Assembly: GCA_021325455.1 (NCBI GenBank) | Contig: JAJPHD010000004.1 | Coordinates: 62,001-126,000, forward strand | DNA: 64,000 nt | Origin: Actinomycetota bacterium | GTDB taxonomy: Bacteria; Actinomycetota; Acidimicrobiia; Acidimicrobiales; JAJPHD01 | Reading direction: 5' to 3' | In this document: piece after piece, positions 7,397 through 15,998 of the stretch | How the letters are laid out: each line of letters starts with the position of its first letter | Position numbering within the stretch: the stretch's first letter is position 1 | Made by a program: the position numbers and the translations under genes | Notes under the pieces: model-generated | The model's database searches: none | Seen by the model: the letters and a program-made list of their open reading frames with translations, nothing else | What the model was told of the DNA's origin: nothing

Positions 7397-7954
7397 ATGA
7401 CCAAGGCCGCCGCCATCCGGTCGGCCACGGTGGCCCGTTCCGAGGCGCTTCGGCGCATCTCGGCCGCCCACCGGGAGAGGCTGGAGGAGGCGGAGCGGGA
7501 GAGGGCCGACGCCATCCGCCGGGCCGAGGCCACCCATGCCCAGATGGTGGAGGAGGCCGAGCGGGAGGCGGAACGGGCTGCGGAGCAGGTCTACGAGCAG
7601 GAGCTGGCGGCGGGCCGGCGGGCCGGCGGGGAGCCCCTGCAGGCAGCTCAGGCGGCGGTGCAGGGCCTCGTGGACCATGCCGGGGCCATCCAGCGGGCCG
7701 GCAGGGCATGGGCCCGGGCGGTGGAGGCCGCCGACGAGGCCCGCCAGGCGGCCATCCGCCAGGCCGAGGCGGCCTACGAGGAGGCGGTGCACGAGGCCGA
7801 GCGCAGGAGGAGCGAAGCCCTGCGCCAGGCGGTGCGGGACCACGACCGGGCCACGCGAGAGGCGCTGTCGGCCTTCGAGCGGGCCGTCTCGGCGGGCTCA
7901 GGGGCACCGCCGTCAGAAGGCGAGCGGCCTGCAGGGCGGGCGGCTCAGGGGTAG
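7397..7954 (+). CDS. alanine/arginine-rich coiled-coil protein
   Basis: The 185-residue product is almost wholly long amphipathic helix rich in Ala, Glu and Arg, with blocks such as RERLEEAERERADAIRRAEA and EEAVHEAERRRSEALRQAV. This is typical of coiled coils or membrane-peripheral scaffolds. There is no signal peptide or membrane segment. The standard ATG is used here, but the same frame stays open upstream to 7268 with plausible residues (PVGPEELRRAE continues the helix) and lacks any ATG, GTG or TTG. The true N-terminus is therefore uncertain. Function unknown. Confidence 0.6.
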   Translation: MTKAAAIRSATVARSEALRRISAAHRERLEEAERERADAIRRAEATHAQMVEEAEREAERAAEQVYEQELAAGRRAGGEPLQAAQAAVQGLVDHAGAIQRAGRAWARAVEAADEARQAAIRQAEAAYEEAVHEAERRRSEALRQAVRDHDRATREALSAFERAVSAGSGAPPSEGERPAGRAAQG

Positions 7955-8002
7955 GTTGGCGGCAGGTCGGAAGGTCAAGGCCAAGCAAAGGAGGTGCGGC
8001 CG

Positions 8003-8227
8003 ATGGCCAATCCCGGTGACCGGATCGAGTTGCCTGGCCGCAAGGTGGGCCAGGCGCCGCGAGTGGGCACGGTCGAGGAGGTGCACGGTGCCCTGCTGAC
8101 CGTCCGGTGGGAGACCGGCGAGGTCAGCACGTTCGCCCCCACGGCAGGGGCGGTCACCGTCCTTGCCTCCAGCGCCAAGGCTCCCAAGGCCAAGGCGGCC
8201 AAGAAGGCCAAGAAGGTGGCTAGCTAG
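8003..8227 (+). CDS. DUF1918-like protein with Lys/Ala-rich tail
   Basis: A 74-residue protein with an SH3-like DUF1918 core (GDRIELPGRKVGQAPRVGTV, then TVRWETGEVSTFAP), a small fold common in actinobacteria and of unknown role. The last 18 residues are an AKxxKAKKAKK tail like histone H1 or HupB tails, suggesting nucleic-acid binding, which is inference. The ATG at 8003 has a strong GGAGG 8 nt upstream; an in-frame ATG three codons earlier lacks this. It may share a transcript with the coiled-coil gene 48 nt upstream. Confidence 0.8.
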   Translation: MANPGDRIELPGRKVGQAPRVGTVEEVHGALLTVRWETGEVSTFAPTAGAVTVLASSAKAPKAKAAKKAKKVAS

Positions 8228-8338
8228 CAGGTGGCCAGCTAGCAGGGTCCAGGGGCCCCGACCGCAGGGCGCGGCTCAGGCCCTGGCCCGGGTCACGACC
8301 CCTTCCGGCCAGGGCCAGCCGCCACCTGGTTCGCCCGA

Positions 8339-9247
8339 CTAGGCGGTGGAGCGGATGGAGATGGGCTCCAGCGGGCCGCTGGGTGCGGGGTTGGGCTTCA
8401 TCACCCGGAAGCCGCACTGGCCGTAGGCGCCGCCGTTGACCACGTTGGGGGAGCCGCCGCTGTCGCCGTACTGCACGGCCGGGGAGTTGGCGGAGCAGCT
8501 GAGGGACCGGTTGACGTAGTTGTGCAGGACCTCGTTGGCATCGGGGTCGGCCATCCGGTTGCCCTCGAAGCTCAGGCTGCCGTGGACGGCGTTGCGCAGC
8601 AGGCCCAGCCAGCAGGACCTGACCCCGCTCACCGCCACGCTGCCGCCGATGGCGTCGTCCTCGTAGTCGCTGTAGGCGGGGGAGTTGAAGGCGGCGAAGA
8701 TGCCCTGGGGCTTGCAGGTGAGGCCACCGCCCCCACCGAATTGGGATACGTCGCCGGCCACCGAGGTGTTGTGTACCAGCACCCCGAGGGCCCGGTAGGA
8801 GGCCAGGTCGCCGCCAATGGTGACCCGGGACTGCAGCGAGGGCGTCTTCCCCTTGTCGTCTATGCAGGTGAAGAAGTTCGGCTCGCACCCGAGGGCGGCG
8901 GCCGCCCCCCTCGCCACCACGAGGTTGCCCTCCACCGTGAGGCTGGAGGCTCCCTTGCCGGTCCGGTCGTTCATGGCGAAGGCCGCCAGCAGGGCCCCGC
9001 CCCTGGCGACCCGCAGGTTGCCCTCGACCACAGCCGGGCCACCGTTCACGGCGCACGCCCCCCTCACCACGACGTTGCCCTTGAACCTTCCCGCCAGGAC
9101 CCCTGGCGCCTGGGGCGTGCCTCTGCAGGTGTAGGTGGTGATGGTTCCGCTGGCCGAGGCGGCCAGCGTGGGCGCCGCCACCAGGCCGGCCAGGAGCCCA
9201 CCCACGGCCAGGGCGCGGCCCGCAGGTCTGGCGAAGCGTTGAAGCAT
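8339..9247 (-). CDS. secreted repeat protein, probable beta-helix
   Basis: The 302-residue protein begins with a Sec signal peptide (LAVGGLLAGLVAAPTLAASA, cleavage after about residue 30) and has no anchor, so it is probably released. The mature part is built from short Gly/Val repeats: GNVVVRG, GNLRVARG, GNLVVARG, IGGDLASY, AGDVSQF, GGSVAVSG, HGSLSFEGN. This resembles the turn-and-strand period of right-handed beta-helix proteins, including bactofilin-like folds. Six or so cysteines suggest disulfides. The ATG at 9247 has GGGAGGGG 4 nt upstream. It is divergent from the LuxR-type regulator, which could control it. No enzymatic motif is visible. Confidence 0.75.
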   Translation of the reverse strand: MLQRFARPAGRALAVGGLLAGLVAAPTLAASASGTITTYTCRGTPQAPGVLAGRFKGNVVVRGACAVNGGPAVVEGNLRVARGGALLAAFAMNDRTGKGASSLTVEGNLVVARGAAAALGCEPNFFTCIDDKGKTPSLQSRVTIGGDLASYRALGVLVHNTSVAGDVSQFGGGGGLTCKPQGIFAAFNSPAYSDYEDDAIGGSVAVSGVRSCWLGLLRNAVHGSLSFEGNRMADPDANEVLHNYVNRSLSCSANSPAVQYGDSGGSPNVVNGGAYGQCGFRVMKPNPAPSGPLEPISIRSTA

Positions 9248-9381
9248 TGTCCCCTCCCTGTGAGAGTCGTGGCGGCTCCCGACATGAGACCCGCCACCAG
9301 ATGTTGGGCCCGGCGGCCGGGCGACGTCATGAGTGGAGCCACCCAAATCCGCTCCCGGGCTGCGGGCCGGTTTCAGGGCTA

Positions 9382-12273
9382 ATGTCGGTACCGATGGAGG
9401 TGAACGGGGGGACCTCCCTGCTCGACGGTCGGCGCGGCCCCGCTCCCCCCGACACGCTGGTCGACAGGGCGGAGGAGGCCGGGCTGCTCGCCCACCGGGC
9501 CCGTCGGCTGGCCGGCGGCCAGGGCGGGGTGGTGGTGCTGGCCGGGGAGCCGGGCAGCGGGAAGTCGTGGCTGGTGGCCACGGGGCGGGCGCTGGTGGTG
9601 GATGCGGGGGTGGCGGCTCTCGAGGTGACCTGCCTGCCCGTGAGCGAGAGCCTCCCCATGGACCCCATCCGCTCGCTGCTCCGCCAGGCCCGCCGCCTGG
9701 CCCCCCCGCCCCTGCCTCCGCTGCCCCCCGATGCCCGGGTCGAGGTGGTGGCCAACTCCTTCTTCGACCACCTGGAGCACCTGGCTGCTGCCGCCCCTCT
9801 TCTCGTGGCCATCGACGACCTTCACTGGGCCTCGGCCGCGGCCCGCCACGTCCTCCAGTCCGCCATCACCCACCTGGCCGACCTGCCCATGGCCTGGCTC
9901 CTGGCGGGGAGGCCGGACCCGTCCCTCTCGGCCCTGGTGCGCCAGCTGGGCCGGGAGCTGCCCGTAGACGTGCGGGTCCTGGGCCCGCTGGGCCCGGAGG
10001 CCGTGGGCCAGCTGCTGGCGATGCACCTGGGCCGGCCCGCCGACCCCGAGCAGGTCGCCCGGGTGCACGCCAGGACGGGCGGCAACCCCCTGCTCTGCGT
10101 GGCCCTGGCCCGGACCTGGCCCGGCCCCGCCGGCCCCGGGCCAGGGGCGGGGGAGGCCCCCGGCCCCGCCGTGCAGGCCATCCTGGCCGAGTGGCTGGAC
10201 CGCCTGGACCCCCGGGTGGTGGACGCCCTGGGTTGGGCGGCCGTGCTGCCCGAGCCGGCTCGGGCTCCGTGGCTGGAGGCCCTTACGGGGCTGGGCCCGG
10301 ACCTGGCCGGTCTGGCCGGCCCGGGGGCAGCCGACCTGGGGGGCCGGGGCCCTCCCGGCTCGGCAGCCACGGGCCTCCTGGTGCCTGACTCCCGGGGGCA
10401 GTGGTGGTTCCGCCATCCGGTGGTGAGGGAGGCGATCTACGGGCGCCTCAGCCCTGGCGAGCGGGGCCGCCGCCATCGCCGGGTCGCCGACCTGCTGGCG
10501 GGCGAGGCCCCCCACCTGCTGGCACCCCAGCTGGCCGGTGCCGGGGACCTGGCCGGCGCGGCCCGGGCCTACCTGGAGGTGGGGGAGATCATCCTGGCCC
10601 GGGGAGGGGGGGAGGACGCCACGGCGCCCTTCGAGCGGGCCGTGGCCCTGGGGTCGGCGCCGGCGGCGGAGGGGGTGGGTGGCGCCCCGGGGGTGGGAGT
10701 CGCCGGCTCGGTGGCAGCCGGCCCCGGGACCATGGCCGGGGGCCCGGAGGTGGTGGACCGGGCCCGGGCCGGCCTGGCTCTGGCCTGGCTCCGGGCCGGG
10801 CACGTCTCCCGGGCCTGGGAGGTGGCGGCCCCCCTCCTGGAGGATCTGGCCCGCCCGGGCCGGGAGGGGGAGCGGCTGTCGTTCCTGTCCCGCTTCGGGC
10901 TGGCCCTCTGGGACGAGGCGTGCGACCTCGAGTCATCGCGGCGGGTCCTGGCCGAGGCCGAGGCCCTGCTGGCCGGGGGGGCGAACCTGGGCAGGCGTGA
11001 GAGGGCCCAGGCGACCTTGGCCCAGGCGGTGGTGCTGGACCGGGCCGGCGAGCCGGGCCGGGCCCTGCCCTTTGCCGAGGAGGCCTTCCGCCAGGCCCAG
11101 GACCTGGGGGACCCTCTCTTGTCCCTGCAGGCCAGGAACCGCCTGGGGCTCATCGTGGGACAGACGGCGGGCCCCGCCCACGCCATCCCGCTGCTCCGGG
11201 AGGTGAAGGAGGCGGCCGGCCGGGCAGGCATGCCGGGGGAGGCCGCCCTGGCCCTGCTCAACCTGTCCTGCTTGTCCGAGCTGGCCGGGGACACGGCCGG
11301 CTTGGAGGCCTACGCCCGGGAGGGGCTGGCTCTGCCCGGGGTCCCTCCCTCCCTGCAGGCCCTGCTCCGCTCCAACCTCTCGCTCGGCGTCATGAACCGG
11401 GGCGACCTGGACGAGGCCCTGGCCCACCAGCTGGCGGCCCGGGCGGTGGCGGTCCGGGTGGGGCGGCGGGCCGAGGACAGGGTGGTGGTGGGTCTGGTCC
11501 ACGTCCATGCCCGCCGCGGCGACCTGGGGCTGGCCGAGCGCCTGCTGGAGGGGCTGTCGTTCCCCCCCGGCAGCGCCGAGGACAGACGGATGAAGGGGGC
11601 CCGGGCCTTCCTCCTGGAGGAGTCGGGCCACCTCCCCGCCGCCCTCGGCTTGTACGAGGAGGTGGCGGGGGCCACTGACCACCCCGGCCGGGCCTGGGGC
11701 TTGGCAGGCGTGGTGCGGGCTGCGGCCCGGGCCGGGCTGGGGGCCCGGGCCGAGTGGGCGGCCAGGGGGTTGGAGGAGCTGGCGGGCCGCTGGCCGGCAG
11801 CGGAGTGGCTGGGCCAGGCCAGCCAGGGGTGGCTGGCGGTCCTGAGCCACGACCCGAGGAGGGCCGCCGACCTGTTCGCCCGGGCCGCGGACCGCTCCCC
11901 CGAGGCCTTCGAGGCCGCCCGCCTGCGCCTGGAGGCAGCCCGGCTGCGCTCCGACGGGCCCGGCCTCGTGGCCTGCGCCCAGGCCTACGAGGCCATGGGG
12001 GCCCGCCGGGGAGCGGACCGGGCTCGCCAGGCGGCCCGGGCCCTGGGTGTCCGCCTGAGCTCCCCCCGGGCCCGGGTCGGCCGGCTGACCAGGCGGGAGC
12101 ACGAGGTGGCCCTGCTGGTGGCCTCGGGCCGGCGCAACTCCGAGATCGCCGGCCTGCTCTATGTGAGCGAGCGGACTGTCGAGCGCCATGTGAGCAGCGT
12201 CTTGAGGGCGCTGGGCCTGCGCTCGCGGGTGGAGCTGGCCTCCCTGGCCGCCTCCGGCCGCCTGCCGGGCTGA
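9382..12273 (+). CDS. LuxR-family ATP-binding regulator (LAL type)
   Basis: A 963-residue regulator. An AAA/STAND ATPase lies at the N-terminus: Walker A GEPGSGKS at residues 55-62 and Walker B LLVAIDDLHWA near 140-150. A long central region of Ala/Leu-rich helical repeats (about 370-880) resembles TPR repeats. The C-terminus is a LuxR helix-turn-helix (LTRREHEVALLVASGRRNSE and SERTVERHVSSVL, about 895-960). LAL proteins such as MalT sense a ligand through the repeats and activate promoters. The ATG at 9382 is used; ATG 9394 is also possible. Divergence from the secreted beta-repeat gene makes that gene a candidate target. Confidence 0.9.
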   Translation: MSVPMEVNGGTSLLDGRRGPAPPDTLVDRAEEAGLLAHRARRLAGGQGGVVVLAGEPGSGKSWLVATGRALVVDAGVAALEVTCLPVSESLPMDPIRSLLRQARRLAPPPLPPLPPDARVEVVANSFFDHLEHLAAAAPLLVAIDDLHWASAAARHVLQSAITHLADLPMAWLLAGRPDPSLSALVRQLGRELPVDVRVLGPLGPEAVGQLLAMHLGRPADPEQVARVHARTGGNPLLCVALARTWPGPAGPGPGAGEAPGPAVQAILAEWLDRLDPRVVDALGWAAVLPEPARAPWLEALTGLGPDLAGLAGPGAADLGGRGPPGSAATGLLVPDSRGQWWFRHPVVREAIYGRLSPGERGRRHRRVADLLAGEAPHLLAPQLAGAGDLAGAARAYLEVGEIILARGGGEDATAPFERAVALGSAPAAEGVGGAPGVGVAGSVAAGPGTMAGGPEVVDRARAGLALAWLRAGHVSRAWEVAAPLLEDLARPGREGERLSFLSRFGLALWDEACDLESSRRVLAEAEALLAGGANLGRRERAQATLAQAVVLDRAGEPGRALPFAEEAFRQAQDLGDPLLSLQARNRLGLIVGQTAGPAHAIPLLREVKEAAGRAGMPGEAALALLNLSCLSELAGDTAGLEAYAREGLALPGVPPSLQALLRSNLSLGVMNRGDLDEALAHQLAARAVAVRVGRRAEDRVVVGLVHVHARRGDLGLAERLLEGLSFPPGSAEDRRMKGARAFLLEESGHLPAALGLYEEVAGATDHPGRAWGLAGVVRAAARAGLGARAEWAARGLEELAGRWPAAEWLGQASQGWLAVLSHDPRRAADLFARAADRSPEAFEAARLRLEAARLRSDGPGLVACAQAYEAMGARRGADRARQAARALGVRLSSPRARVGRLTRREHEVALLVASGRRNSEIAGLLYVSERTVERHVSSVLRALGLRSRVELASLAASGRLPG

Positions 12274-12301
12274 GCCCCGGCGCCGAGGGGGGAGCGCCCG
12301 C

Positions 12302-13600
12302 CTAGAGAGGCGTGGGGAGGGCCGGGCGCAGGGGGTCGAAGGGGGCGATGGGAGGGGGGACCCGGCCGGTGACGATCTGGTCGGCGAGCAGCTTCCCGGT
12401 GGCGGGGCCCAGGGTGATCCCCCACATGCCGTGGCCGCCGGCCACGTACACCCCCGGTGCCCTGGTGGCCCCCACGAGGGGGAGGCCGTCCGAGGTGACG
12501 GGGCGGGGGCCCACCCAGGGATCGGCCACCGACCCCCAGTCCACCCCGGGGAGCAGCGGGCGGGTGGCCTTGATGATGGAGGTGATCCGGGCCGGGTCCA
12601 AGGGGTGGTCAGGGGGGCGGAACTCCATCGTGCCCGCCACCCGCACCCCGCCCCGGTAGGGGGTGCACGCCACCCGGGTCCCGGGGAGGTACAGGGGGCC
12701 CTCCAAGGGCTCTGCGGCCTCCACGCTGAAGGAGTAGCCCCTGCCCGCCTGGACCGGCACCCGGATGCCGAGGGGCCGGGCCAGCTCGGACAGCCAGGCC
12801 CCGGTGGCGAGGACCACGGCGTCGCCCCGCTCCGGCGGCCCGGCCCAGGCCTCCACCGCTATCCCCCCCGGGCCGTGGCGCAGGGCCCGGGCGTTGAACC
12901 CGGCCCGCACCTGCCCGCCCCTGGCCTCCACGGCCCGGGCCAGGGCCAGGGCCGTCGCCCCGGGGTCGATGTAGCGCTGGCCCTCGATGAGGAGGCCCGA
13001 GGCCAGGGAGGGGGCGACGAGGGGCGCCGCCCGGCGCAGGTCCTCCCCGGCGAGCGCCCTCACCCTCACCTCCTGGCCCACACCCCGGATGGCCTCGATC
13101 TCGTGCTGCAGGGCGGCATGGTCGTCGGAGCCCGGCCCGTCGAAGACGGCCATTATGGGAGCCTCGGGGGTGGAGACCTCCACCCCCCCCTGGAGCAGGG
13201 TGTCGTATGCCTCCAGGGCCAGGGCGTTGATCCCGAGGTAGGCGGCCATCGACCGCCGCCACCGCCCGGCGGTGCAGTTGAGGGCGAAGCGGGCCAGGAA
13301 GCGCCAGGCAGCCAGGCCGGCGGAGGGGGGGACCGACAGGGGGGCGTCAGGGTCGAGGAGGGCCCGCAGCCCGTAGCGCAGCACGCTCGGCTCGGGCAGG
13401 GGGACAGCCAGGGCCGGGGAGAGCCAGCCGGCGTTCCCCCACGAGGCGCCGGCTGCCACCCCCGAGCGGTCGACCACGCACACCTCCACCCCGTGCTCCT
13501 GGAGGAACCACGCCACCGAAAGACCGACCAGGCCGGCCCCCACGACCACGGCCCGCCCGGGGGGGCGGCCGGCCCGCTGGGGAAGCTCGGATGCCACCAC
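12302..13600 (-). CDS. DadA-like FAD-dependent amino-acid oxidoreductase
   Basis: A 432-residue protein with an N-terminal Rossmann FAD-binding motif (VVVGAGLVGLSVAWFLQEHG, about residues 18-37), the acidic end VCVVDR, and a C-terminal GHGMWGITLGPATG segment that closes the FAD site. The whole resembles DadA, the D-amino-acid dehydrogenase that oxidises D-amino acids to keto acids and passes electrons to the respiratory chain. Glycine, sarcosine and proline oxidases share the fold, so the substrate is not fixed. It converges on the LuxR-type gene 28 nt away and diverges from the PiT-type transporter. Confidence 0.85.
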   Translation of the reverse strand: MVASELPQRAGRPPGRAVVVGAGLVGLSVAWFLQEHGVEVCVVDRSGVAAGASWGNAGWLSPALAVPLPEPSVLRYGLRALLDPDAPLSVPPSAGLAAWRFLARFALNCTAGRWRRSMAAYLGINALALEAYDTLLQGGVEVSTPEAPIMAVFDGPGSDDHAALQHEIEAIRGVGQEVRVRALAGEDLRRAAPLVAPSLASGLLIEGQRYIDPGATALALARAVEARGGQVRAGFNARALRHGPGGIAVEAWAGPPERGDAVVLATGAWLSELARPLGIRVPVQAGRGYSFSVEAAEPLEGPLYLPGTRVACTPYRGGVRVAGTMEFRPPDHPLDPARITSIIKATRPLLPGVDWGSVADPWVGPRPVTSDGLPLVGATRAPGVYVAGGHGMWGITLGPATGKLLADQIVTGRVPPPIAPFDPLRPALPTPL

Positions 13601-13616
13601 GGGCCCCTGACGCTAG

Positions 13617-13628
13617 CTGGCATGCCAG
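13617..13628. promoter_or_regulatory. 12-bp palindrome in divergent promoter region
   Basis: A perfect palindrome, CTGGCATGCCAG, lies in the 110-nt gap between the divergent dadA-like and PiT-like genes, 17 nt before the dadA-like start. Its place suits an operator for one or both genes, but a 12-bp GC-rich palindrome can arise by chance. Confidence 0.3.
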
Positions 13629-13710
13629 TCCCACCGTCCGGGGCGGTTGCCGGCCCGGCAGGCAGGGGACGGGATGTCCCCGGCAGCGCTCCCAGTGGCA
13701 GCCTGGTCCG

Positions 13711-14691
13711 GTGGATGCCGTCCTGGTCCTGCTGGCCCTGGGGTTCGCCTGGAGCATGGGCGCTCACTACACCGGAGCGTGCATGGGCATGCCCCGAGCC
13801 CTGGGCGCCATCGGGACCGGGGCGGCGCTGGTGGTCATGGCCCCTCTGGCCTGGCTGGGAGCCACCTTGGCCAGCCACGCCGTCGAGCACACCGTTGCCC
13901 ACGGGCTCACCACCTCCACCCTGGGGACAGGTGCCGAGGTCCTGGTGCTGGCCGTGGCCTTCGGCCTCACCACCGCCTACAACCGCCTGCGCATACCCAC
14001 CAGCACCATCCAGATCCTGGTGTCCTCCGTGGCGGGCACGGCGCTGGGGGCGGGCGTGGGCGTGCGGTGGGCCTCCATCGGGGAGCTGGCCACGGTCTGG
14101 GTGCTGGCCCCTGTGGTGGCGGCGGGGGTGGGCTTCACCCTCACCAGGTCCCTGGACCGGGCGGCGGCCTGGCGACACCGGGGCCATCTGGCGGCCGGCG
14201 ACCGGGCCGCCCCCTTCCGGTGGCTGGGCCCGGGCCTGGTGGGGGTGGGGGCGGCCGCCTCCTTCACCATGGGGAGCAACGACGTGGCCAACGCCACCGG
14301 TTCCCTGGTCGCGGCCCACCTCTTCTCCCCCCGGGTGGCCGGGGCGGTGGGGGGTGCCGGCCTGGCCCTCGGGGTCCTCACCGCCGGGCGGCCCCTGCTC
14401 CACCGGGTGGCCTTCGACATCGTCCATCTCGACCGGTCCATGGCCACGGCGGCCCAGGCCGTGCAGGCCTCCGTGGTCCTCCTGGCGGCCAGCCTGGGGT
14501 TCTTCACCTCCATGAACCAGGCCCTGGTGGGGGCCATGGCGGGTGCCGGCCTGGCCCGGGGGGTCCACACGGTCGAGCGCAAGACCCTGGTCGGCATCCT
14601 GCGGGGCTGGGTGCTGGGGCCGGCGGCCGGGTTGGCCGCCGGCTTCGTGGTGGCCCGCCTGGCCGCGCTGGCCGGTGTCCACCTGGCCTGA
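13711..14691 (+). CDS. PiT-family anion transporter with altered first repeat
   Basis: A 326-residue integral membrane protein with about nine or ten hydrophobic segments. The second repeat has the PiT signature (MGSNDVANATGS near residue 190), characteristic of low-affinity phosphate transporters that use protons or sodium. The first repeat, which normally has the matching GANDxANA motif, reads MGAHYTGACMGMPRALG instead, so the Asn-Asp pair is lost on one side. PiT relatives also carry sulfate (CysP), so the substrate is uncertain. The start is a GTG (VDAVLVLLALGFAW), placing the first helix at the N-terminus; the residues before it in the frame are Arg/Pro-rich and unconvincing. Confidence 0.82.
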   Translation: MDAVLVLLALGFAWSMGAHYTGACMGMPRALGAIGTGAALVVMAPLAWLGATLASHAVEHTVAHGLTTSTLGTGAEVLVLAVAFGLTTAYNRLRIPTSTIQILVSSVAGTALGAGVGVRWASIGELATVWVLAPVVAAGVGFTLTRSLDRAAAWRHRGHLAAGDRAAPFRWLGPGLVGVGAAASFTMGSNDVANATGSLVAAHLFSPRVAGAVGGAGLALGVLTAGRPLLHRVAFDIVHLDRSMATAAQAVQASVVLLAASLGFFTSMNQALVGAMAGAGLARGVHTVERKTLVGILRGWVLGPAAGLAAGFVVARLAALAGVHLA

Positions 14692-14767
14692 GGCACGCCT
14701 CGGCGGTGCCCACCGGGCACAAGGCACGCCTCGGCGGTGCCCACCGGGCCCGGGGCGCGCCCCGGGC
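14691..14767. terminator. tandem 28-bp repeats plus 20-bp palindrome
   Basis: Two identical 28-bp units (14691-14718 and 14722-14749) lie 31 bp apart. Each can fold on its GGCAC...GTGCC arms. They are followed by a perfect 20-bp palindrome made of GCCCGGGGCG and its complement (14748-14767). The array begins at the last base of the PiT-type stop codon and separates it from the convergent M24 gene, so a bidirectional terminator is the simplest reading. No U-run is visible, as is common in high-GC actinobacteria. Confidence 0.6.
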
Positions 14768-14782
14768 GGGCTCAGGAAGGGC

Positions 14783-15985
14783 TCAGCCGATGCGCCCGAG
14801 CCCCGGGGGGAAGCGGTGCAGGGGGGCCCATCCCTCCTCCGTGACCAGCACCAGCTCGCCGGTCTGGACCCCGGCCCGGGCATCCCTGGTCACCACGTTG
14901 GGCTGCACCACCACGGTCATCCCCGGCTCGAAGACGAGGTCGGGCACGGCCCCGGCGCCTCCGGGGCCCGGCCTGCCGGGGCCGGCTATGACCGGAGGCA
15001 GGTACCCCCCGACGAAGCCGTGCAGGAGGTCGTCGCAAGCAAAGAAGCCCGAGTCCTCGATGACGGCGGCCCCCTCGGCCACCTGGGCCGCCGTCGCCCC
15101 GGGGCCGAGCCTGGACAGCATCTCGGCCAGGGCGGCGCTGGCCACCTCGTGCAGCCTCTCGTAGAGGGGGGTGGGGTCGGTGGCGACGGTGAAGGTGCGC
15201 AGCAGCTGGCCGGGATACCCCCAGTAGCTGGCGCTGACCTCGCAGACCAGGGCGTCCCCCGCCCGCAGGGGGCGGCGGGAGGGCCACTGGGCGGGGACGC
15301 AGGAGGCCGGACAGGACATGGGCGTGGCGCTCAGGTAGTGGATGTGGTTCACCCCCCCGGACCCGAGGTAGGCGGACTCGATGAGGGCGCAGAGCTCGGT
15401 CTCCGTGGCTCCCACCTCGGCCCCGGCGGCCAGGGACGCCACCGCCTTGTCGGTGAGGGAGGCCCCGGTGCGGACCCAGGCCAGCTCCTCCTCGGACTTG
15501 ACGAGGCGCAGGCCGGTGTAGGCGTCGTCCAGGAACACCACCTCGCCCACGGCGGCGGAGAGGGGGCCGAGCAGGCGGGCCGGGAAGGGGCCGATCACCC
15601 CGATGCGGCCGAGCCCGGCCCCGCTGGCCCGGAGGGCCTCGATGGCGGTGCCGATGGTCGAGGCCCCGCCCCAGCGCACCTCGGTCCCCTGGGCCAGCAG
15701 GCGGGCATTGGGCACGTGGTTGTAGAACTGCACCACCAGCACGGGCTCTCGGCCCGGCGCCAAGACGACGGCCCCCTCCCGGGTGACCGGCCAACCGGTG
15801 AGCCACTGGACGGCCGAGCCCGAGCGCTCGGCCCCGTAGGCGAGGAGCTGGTCGATGCCCCGTTCCGCCAGGGCGGCCTCCAGCGCCAGGCGCCGGCGCT
15901 CCATCTCCTCGGGGGAGAACCGGGGGTAGGGGGCCCCTTCCCCCTCGTCTCCGGCCAGGGCGGGGCCCGGTCCCGTTCCCGTCAT
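14783..15985 (-). CDS. M24-fold peptidase/creatinase-like protein, metal site altered
   Basis: A 400-residue protein with the two-domain layout of creatinase and Xaa-Pro aminopeptidases: a small N-terminal domain and a C-terminal pita-bread domain (from about residue 165). The C-terminal landmarks are present but changed. Where metallo-members have Asp in the GYxxDxxRT strand, this has WGYPGQLLRTF; the GHGxG His region reads LLHGFVGGY; the EPG Glu is replaced by Gln in VVQPNVV. At most one or two metal ligands remain, so it may be a non-metal creatinase-like hydrolase or a catalytically divergent branch. The ATG at 15985 is the only good start. It is followed on the other side by the MFS gene, 13 nt away on the same strand. 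Confidence 0.75.
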   Translation of the reverse strand: MTGTGPGPALAGDEGEGAPYPRFSPEEMERRRLALEAALAERGIDQLLAYGAERSGSAVQWLTGWPVTREGAVVLAPGREPVLVVQFYNHVPNARLLAQGTEVRWGGASTIGTAIEALRASGAGLGRIGVIGPFPARLLGPLSAAVGEVVFLDDAYTGLRLVKSEEELAWVRTGASLTDKAVASLAAGAEVGATETELCALIESAYLGSGGVNHIHYLSATPMSCPASCVPAQWPSRRPLRAGDALVCEVSASYWGYPGQLLRTFTVATDPTPLYERLHEVASAALAEMLSRLGPGATAAQVAEGAAVIEDSGFFACDDLLHGFVGGYLPPVIAGPGRPGPGGAGAVPDLVFEPGMTVVVQPNVVTRDARAGVQTGELVLVTEEGWAPLHRFPPGLGRIG

Positions 15986-15998
15986 GGCGGCGGCGGTG

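Noticed and set aside
9379-10803. 474-residue minus-strand frame
   Set aside because: It is the complement of the LuxR-type ATPase gene and has no start signal or motif.
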